Shown here in pieces: positions 60,596 through 64,000 of a stretch of 64,000 nucleotides of DNA (position 1 is the stretch's first letter; every line of letters begins with the position of its first letter). The position numbers and the translations under genes are program-made. The stretch is from Bradyrhizobium icense (GTDB taxonomy: Bacteria; Pseudomonadota; Alphaproteobacteria; Rhizobiales; Xanthobacteraceae): NCBI RefSeq assembly GCF_001693385.1, contig NZ_CP016428.1:8050001-8114000 (forward strand), in the 5' to 3' direction. The notes beneath the pieces were generated by a model, which made no database searches, had not been told where the DNA came from, and worked only from the letters and a program-made list of their open reading frames with translations.

Positions 60596-61978
60596 ATGAA
60601 TTCAACACGGGACATGCATTCATACCCAGGCACCACCGATCGCGGCGCGTGGCTGACGTCAGCCGTCTCGCTTCCCCTGATCCTGCTGTCCATAAGCTTC
60701 GCCGCAGCATCGCTTTCGCCGGCGGTCGCACAGTCCTCGGCGACCGCGCAGCAGGCGACTGCCGTTTCCCCCGATGCCATCAAGCAGCGCGAGCAGGAAC
60801 TGGAGGCTACGCGTGAGGAGCAGCGCAAGGCGGCCGAGTTGCAGCAAAAGCTGAAGGCCGATATCGCGGCGATCGGGCAGGACCGCTCCAAGCTCAACCA
60901 GCAACTGATCGACATCGCCACCCAGGTGCGCAACGTCGAGACACGCATCGGCGAGACCGAGGGCCGGCTACGCCCGCTCGACAGCCGCGAGCAGCAGATC
61001 CGCGCTTCGCTCGATTCACGCCGCTCCGAAATCGTCGAGGTGCTGGCCGCCTTGCAGCGAGCCGGACGGCGCACGCCGCCCGCACTGCTGGTCAGGCCCG
61101 AGGACGCGTTGCAATCGCTGCGTACCGCCATGCTGCTCGGATCGGTCGTTCCCGAACTGCGCGGCCGCGCGGAGAAACTCGCCACCGATCTCGGCGAATT
61201 GGTGAACTTGCGCAAGACCATTGCCACCGAGCGCGACGTGCTGGCACGGGACCGCGACAGGCTGAAGGACGATTCCATCAGGCTGGCTGCGCTGGTGGAG
61301 GAGCGACAGCGCAAGCAGAGCGCGATCGAAAAGGACATGGAGGCCGAAGGTGCGCGCGCCATCAACCTGTCCAGGCAGGTCGACAATCTGCAGGGGCTGA
61401 TTGCGAAAATGGAGCAGGATTTGAAGAGCGCCGCCAAGGCGGCAGCGACCGCCAGCCTGCAGGGCGCCCCGGCCGCCCCGGGCGGTAAGCCCAATCTGGG
61501 GGCATTGAAAGATCCCGCCCGGCTGAGCCCGGCGATCGCCTTTGGCTCCGCCAAGGGGCTGTTCGCCTTTCCGGTCAATGGCCGCAAGATTCGCGGTTTT
61601 GGCGGTTCCGACGGCGCAGGTGGCGTGGAAAAAGGCATTTCTTTGGCGACGCGCGCCGGGGCCCAAGTCACAACACCGTGTGACGGCTGGGTTGTTTACG
61701 CCGGACCCTTCCGTAGCTACGGACAACTCTTGATCCTCAATGCCGGGGGCGGGTATCATGTCCTGATCGCCGGGATGGAGCGCATTTCGGTAAACATCGG
61801 CCAGTTTGTACTTACGGGAGAGCCGGTCGCGACCATGGGGACAACGTCCCAGGTTGCATCCATTCTCGCGACGACCGCGAGCCAGCCGGTGCTCTATGTC
61901 GAGTTCCGCAAGGACGGCACTCCAATCGACTCAGGCCCATGGTGGGCCTCAAGTGAAGGCGAAAAGGTTCGCGGATGA
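60596..61978 (+). CDS. EnvC-type murein hydrolase activator (M23/LytM, degenerate)
   Basis: A 460-aa exported protein. A signal peptide (cleaved near AVAQSS) is followed by long coiled coils (about 58-155 and 205-285, rich in E/R/Q/L) and a C-terminal LytM domain (about 330-455) with FPVNGRKIRGFGGSDGAGGV, KGISLATRAGAQVTTPCDGW and VVYAGPFRSYGQLLILNAGG. The zinc-binding His and Asp of active M23 enzymes are missing, so it activates amidases rather than cutting peptidoglycan. Its stop overlaps ctpA by 4 bp, a conserved pair linking cell division and wall processing. Confidence 0.94.
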   Translation: MNSTRDMHSYPGTTDRGAWLTSAVSLPLILLSISFAAASLSPAVAQSSATAQQATAVSPDAIKQREQELEATREEQRKAAELQQKLKADIAAIGQDRSKLNQQLIDIATQVRNVETRIGETEGRLRPLDSREQQIRASLDSRRSEIVEVLAALQRAGRRTPPALLVRPEDALQSLRTAMLLGSVVPELRGRAEKLATDLGELVNLRKTIATERDVLARDRDRLKDDSIRLAALVEERQRKQSAIEKDMEAEGARAINLSRQVDNLQGLIAKMEQDLKSAAKAAATASLQGAPAAPGGKPNLGALKDPARLSPAIAFGSAKGLFAFPVNGRKIRGFGGSDGAGGVEKGISLATRAGAQVTTPCDGWVVYAGPFRSYGQLLILNAGGGYHVLIAGMERISVNIGQFVLTGEPVATMGTTSQVASILATTASQPVLYVEFRKDGTPIDSGPWWASSEGEKVRG

Positions 61979-63333
61979 TGCGCAAGACTTCTGTAATTCT
62001 TCTCAGCGCCGCCACCGGTGCGGCTTTGACGCTCTTCGTCACGCAGCCGCGTTCTGTGCTGATGGGATCGAGTGCGCGTGCGGCGACTTCGGACACCTAC
62101 CGCCAGCTCAATCTGTTCGGCGACGTGTTCGAACGCGTGCGCAGCGACTATGTCGAGAAGCCCGACGACTCCAAGCTGGTCGAATCGGCGATCTCGGGCA
62201 TGCTGACCGGACTCGATCCGCATTCCAGCTACATGGACGCCAAGAGCTTCCGCGACATGCAGGTGCAGACTCGCGGTGAGTTCGGCGGACTCGGCATCGA
62301 GGTCACGATGGAAGACGGTCTGATCAAGGTCGTCTCGCCGATCGACGATACGCCGGCGTCGAAGGCCGGCATCATGGCCAACGACATCATCACCAATCTC
62401 GACGACGAAGCCGTGCAGGGTCTCACCCTCAACCAGGCGGTCGAGAAGATGCGCGGTCCTGTCAACACCAAGATCCGGCTGAAGATCATCCGCAAGGGCC
62501 AGGACAACCCGATCGAAGTCACGCTGGTGCGCGACAACATCCGCGTCCGCTCGGTGCGCGCCCGCATCGAACAGGACGACATCGCCTATATCCGCATCAC
62601 CACCTTCAACGAGCAGACCACCGAAGGCCTGAAGCGCGAGATCGGTAACCTCACCAACCAGATCGGCGACAAGCTGAAGGGCTACATCATCGACCTAAGA
62701 AACAATCCCGGCGGCTTGCTCGAGGAAGCGGTCACCGTTTCCGATTCTTTCCTGGAGCGCGGCGAGATCGTTTCCACCCGCGGCCGCAACGCCGAAGAAA
62801 CCCAACGCCGCGCGGCACATGCGGGCGACCTCACCAAGGGCAGGCCGATCATCGTGCTGGTCAATGGCGGTTCAGCTTCGGCGTCGGAAATCGTCGCCGG
62901 CGCGCTGCAGGACCACAAGCGGGCCACGCTGGTCGGCACGCGCTCGTTCGGCAAGGGCTCGGTGCAGACCATCATCCCGCTGGGCAGCGGCAACGGCGCG
63001 CTGCGCCTGACGACTGCGCGCTACTACACGCCGTCGGGCAAGTCGATCCAGGCCAAGGGCATCGTGCCCGACATCGAGGTGCTGCAGGACGTGCCGGACG
63101 AACTGAAGGCGCGCACCGACACCAAGGGCGAAGCCTCGCTACGCGGCCACCTGAAGACCAACGATGGTGACGAGAAGACCGGCTCGCAATCCTACGTCCC
63201 GCCGGACGCCAAGGACGACAAGGCGCTGAAGACGGCCGCCGACCTGCTGCACGGCATCAAGTCGACGGCGAGCGCACCGGCGCCCGGTGACAAGGCGGCC
63301 GTCGACAAGCCCGCCAACAAGGCGGCGAACTGA
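61975..63333 (+). CDS. ctpA: Carboxy-terminal processing peptidase (S41)
   Basis: A 452-aa protease. A signal or anchor segment (about 5-24) leads to an N-terminal helical part, a PDZ domain (about 85-165, GEFGGLGIEVTMEDGLIKVV) and the S41 catalytic core (GYIIDLRNNPGGLLEEAV). The catalytic pair is S302 in GGSASASEIVAGAL and K327 in FGKGSVQTI. It trims proteins in the periplasm, perhaps murein hydrolases. The tail is Ala/Lys-rich. It overlaps the EnvC-like gene by 4 bp (ATGA). Confidence 0.96.
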   Translation: MMRKTSVILLSAATGAALTLFVTQPRSVLMGSSARAATSDTYRQLNLFGDVFERVRSDYVEKPDDSKLVESAISGMLTGLDPHSSYMDAKSFRDMQVQTRGEFGGLGIEVTMEDGLIKVVSPIDDTPASKAGIMANDIITNLDDEAVQGLTLNQAVEKMRGPVNTKIRLKIIRKGQDNPIEVTLVRDNIRVRSVRARIEQDDIAYIRITTFNEQTTEGLKREIGNLTNQIGDKLKGYIIDLRNNPGGLLEEAVTVSDSFLERGEIVSTRGRNAEETQRRAAHAGDLTKGRPIIVLVNGGSASASEIVAGALQDHKRATLVGTRSFGKGSVQTIIPLGSGNGALRLTTARYYTPSGKSIQAKGIVPDIEVLQDVPDELKARTDTKGEASLRGHLKTNDGDEKTGSQSYVPPDAKDDKALKTAADLLHGIKSTASAPAPGDKAAVDKPANKAAN

Positions 63334-63356
63334 TTGTAGCCCCGTAAATTTCCGTG

Positions 63357-63384
63357 AAAAGGCGGCCTCCGGGCCGCCTTTTTT
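63357..63384 (+). terminator. Terminator after envC-like/ctpA operon
   Basis: Stem AAGGCGGCC / GGCCGCCTT with loop TCCG and a run of T following. It lies 26 bp after the ctpA stop. Confidence 0.9.
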
Positions 63385-63489
63385 GTTGCAGTTGCGGCGC
63401 GTCCGCTGCCCGGCCAGGCTTGTGCGCGCGACGCAGCGCTCGAATCCGCCTCCCGTGGTATCGTCAGCGACGTTGATTCGGGGAGGTCT

Positions 63490-64000
63490 ATGACGGAAAC
63501 GGCCGACGAACTGAGCACGCCGCTTGGACAGAAGGCGGAGCGCCGGAAGCGGCGGTTTCGGCTGCCGTTCACCGCGATGCAGGCGCTGGCCGTGCTGCTC
63601 GGCCTGTTCCTGACAGCCTTCCTGACCGTCGCTCTCTTTGTCGATAACCCGCTGGGTGGTGAGCCCATCGCCCGCGTCGTATTGCGCAAGCCGGCGGGGG
63701 ACGACAAGCAGCTCGCAGCTTCCGGCCACACCGAACAGGCCGCAAAAGGTCCATCCCAACAGGCCCCGGCCGGCGATAACAAGACCGTCACCATCATCGA
63801 CGGTTCCAGCGGCAAGCGCCAGGACGTCGTGATCGGCAGCGATACCGCCGACAAGGCCGGCCCAGACTCCGCGCCGGCAACCCCGATGGCCGGCATCGAT
63901 CAGCGGCTCCTCGAAAAGTCGCGCTACGGCATGATCCCGGCGGTTGCCGACGGTCTGAAGCCCTTCACGGTCTACGCGGCCGACGCCGACCGCACCAAGG
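63490..64000 (+). CDS. Divergent polysaccharide deacetylase family protein (partial, runs off the right edge)
   Basis: ATG 63490, with GGGAGG just upstream, opens a frame that continues to the window end: MTETADELSTPLGQKAERRK, a membrane segment AVLLGLFLTAFLTVALFVDN, a Pro/Ala/Gly-rich linker, and IDQRLLEKSRYGMIPAVADG with LKPFTVYAADADRTK. The last block is the start of the divergent polysaccharide deacetylase domain that typically follows ctpA in Rhizobiales. About 170 residues are visible. It may form a cell-envelope cluster with the EnvC-like and CtpA proteins. Confidence 0.85.
   Translation, partial: MTETADELSTPLGQKAERRKRRFRLPFTAMQALAVLLGLFLTAFLTVALFVDNPLGGEPIARVVLRKPAGDDKQLAASGHTEQAAKGPSQQAPAGDNKTVTIIDGSSGKRQDVVIGSDTADKAGPDSAPATPMAGIDQRLLEKSRYGMIPAVADGLKPFTVYAADADRTK

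Overview
The window looks like chromosomal DNA of a Bradyrhizobium-type alphaproteobacterium (Nitrobacteraceae). The evidence is high GC coding bias, the rplU-rpmA / obgE-proB-proA-nadD-rsfS-rlmH-envC-ctpA order typical of Rhizobiales, a large Bradyrhizobium-style flagellin, many FixJ-like and CheY-like regulators, and several intergenic palindromic repeat families common in this group. No species call is possible from sequence alone.

Layout. 0-15.4 kb: a partial Crp-like regulator, an AsmA-like protein, a class III nucleotide cyclase, an orphan HlyD-type adaptor, a GIY-YIG gene broken by an amber codon, a caspase-like protein that has lost both catalytic residues, an unrecognised 574-aa protein with a DxDTTA motif, a thermonuclease-like protein, an LssY_C protein, a class V aminotransferase and oligopeptidase B. 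15.6-21.7 kb: a catabolic cluster (RraA-like aldolase, IlvD/Edd sugar-acid dehydratase, NitT/TauT-type ABC importer) divergent from a GntR/FCD regulator, with a perfect palindromic operator between them. 22.0-38.4 kb: a signalling and motility block with a hybrid histidine kinase, a FixJ-like response regulator, pilZ-cheR-cheY-cheW-cheA, a 752-aa flagellin, single-domain receivers, a Crp-like regulator and a LuxR-type regulator without a receiver. A short palindrome, CCGTA-N4-TACGG, recurs in the non-coding DNA of this block and nowhere else that I found in the window. 38.4-44.4 kb: a small conserved protein, a GH3 enzyme, a Sel1-repeat protein, a DevBCA-like ABC exporter and a DUF6894-type protein. 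44.7-49.7 kb: a compact integrative element inserted at the 3' end of tRNA-Ser(CGA), with integrase, direct-repeat att ends and candidate integrase arm sites. 49.7-64 kb: a ROK-like protein, ribosomal proteins L21 and L27, a GNAT enzyme, a DMT transporter, a MaoC-like hydratase and then the housekeeping run from obgE to ctpA, ending in a partial divergent polysaccharide deacetylase.

The two strongest leads are the local CCGTA-N4-TACGG regulon, whose likely readers are the two LuxR-type regulators whose own genes carry the site, and the 5-kb tRNA-Ser element. The catalytically dead caspase homologue and the DxDTTA protein, which share an intergenic region holding a Crp-like palindrome, are a third lead.
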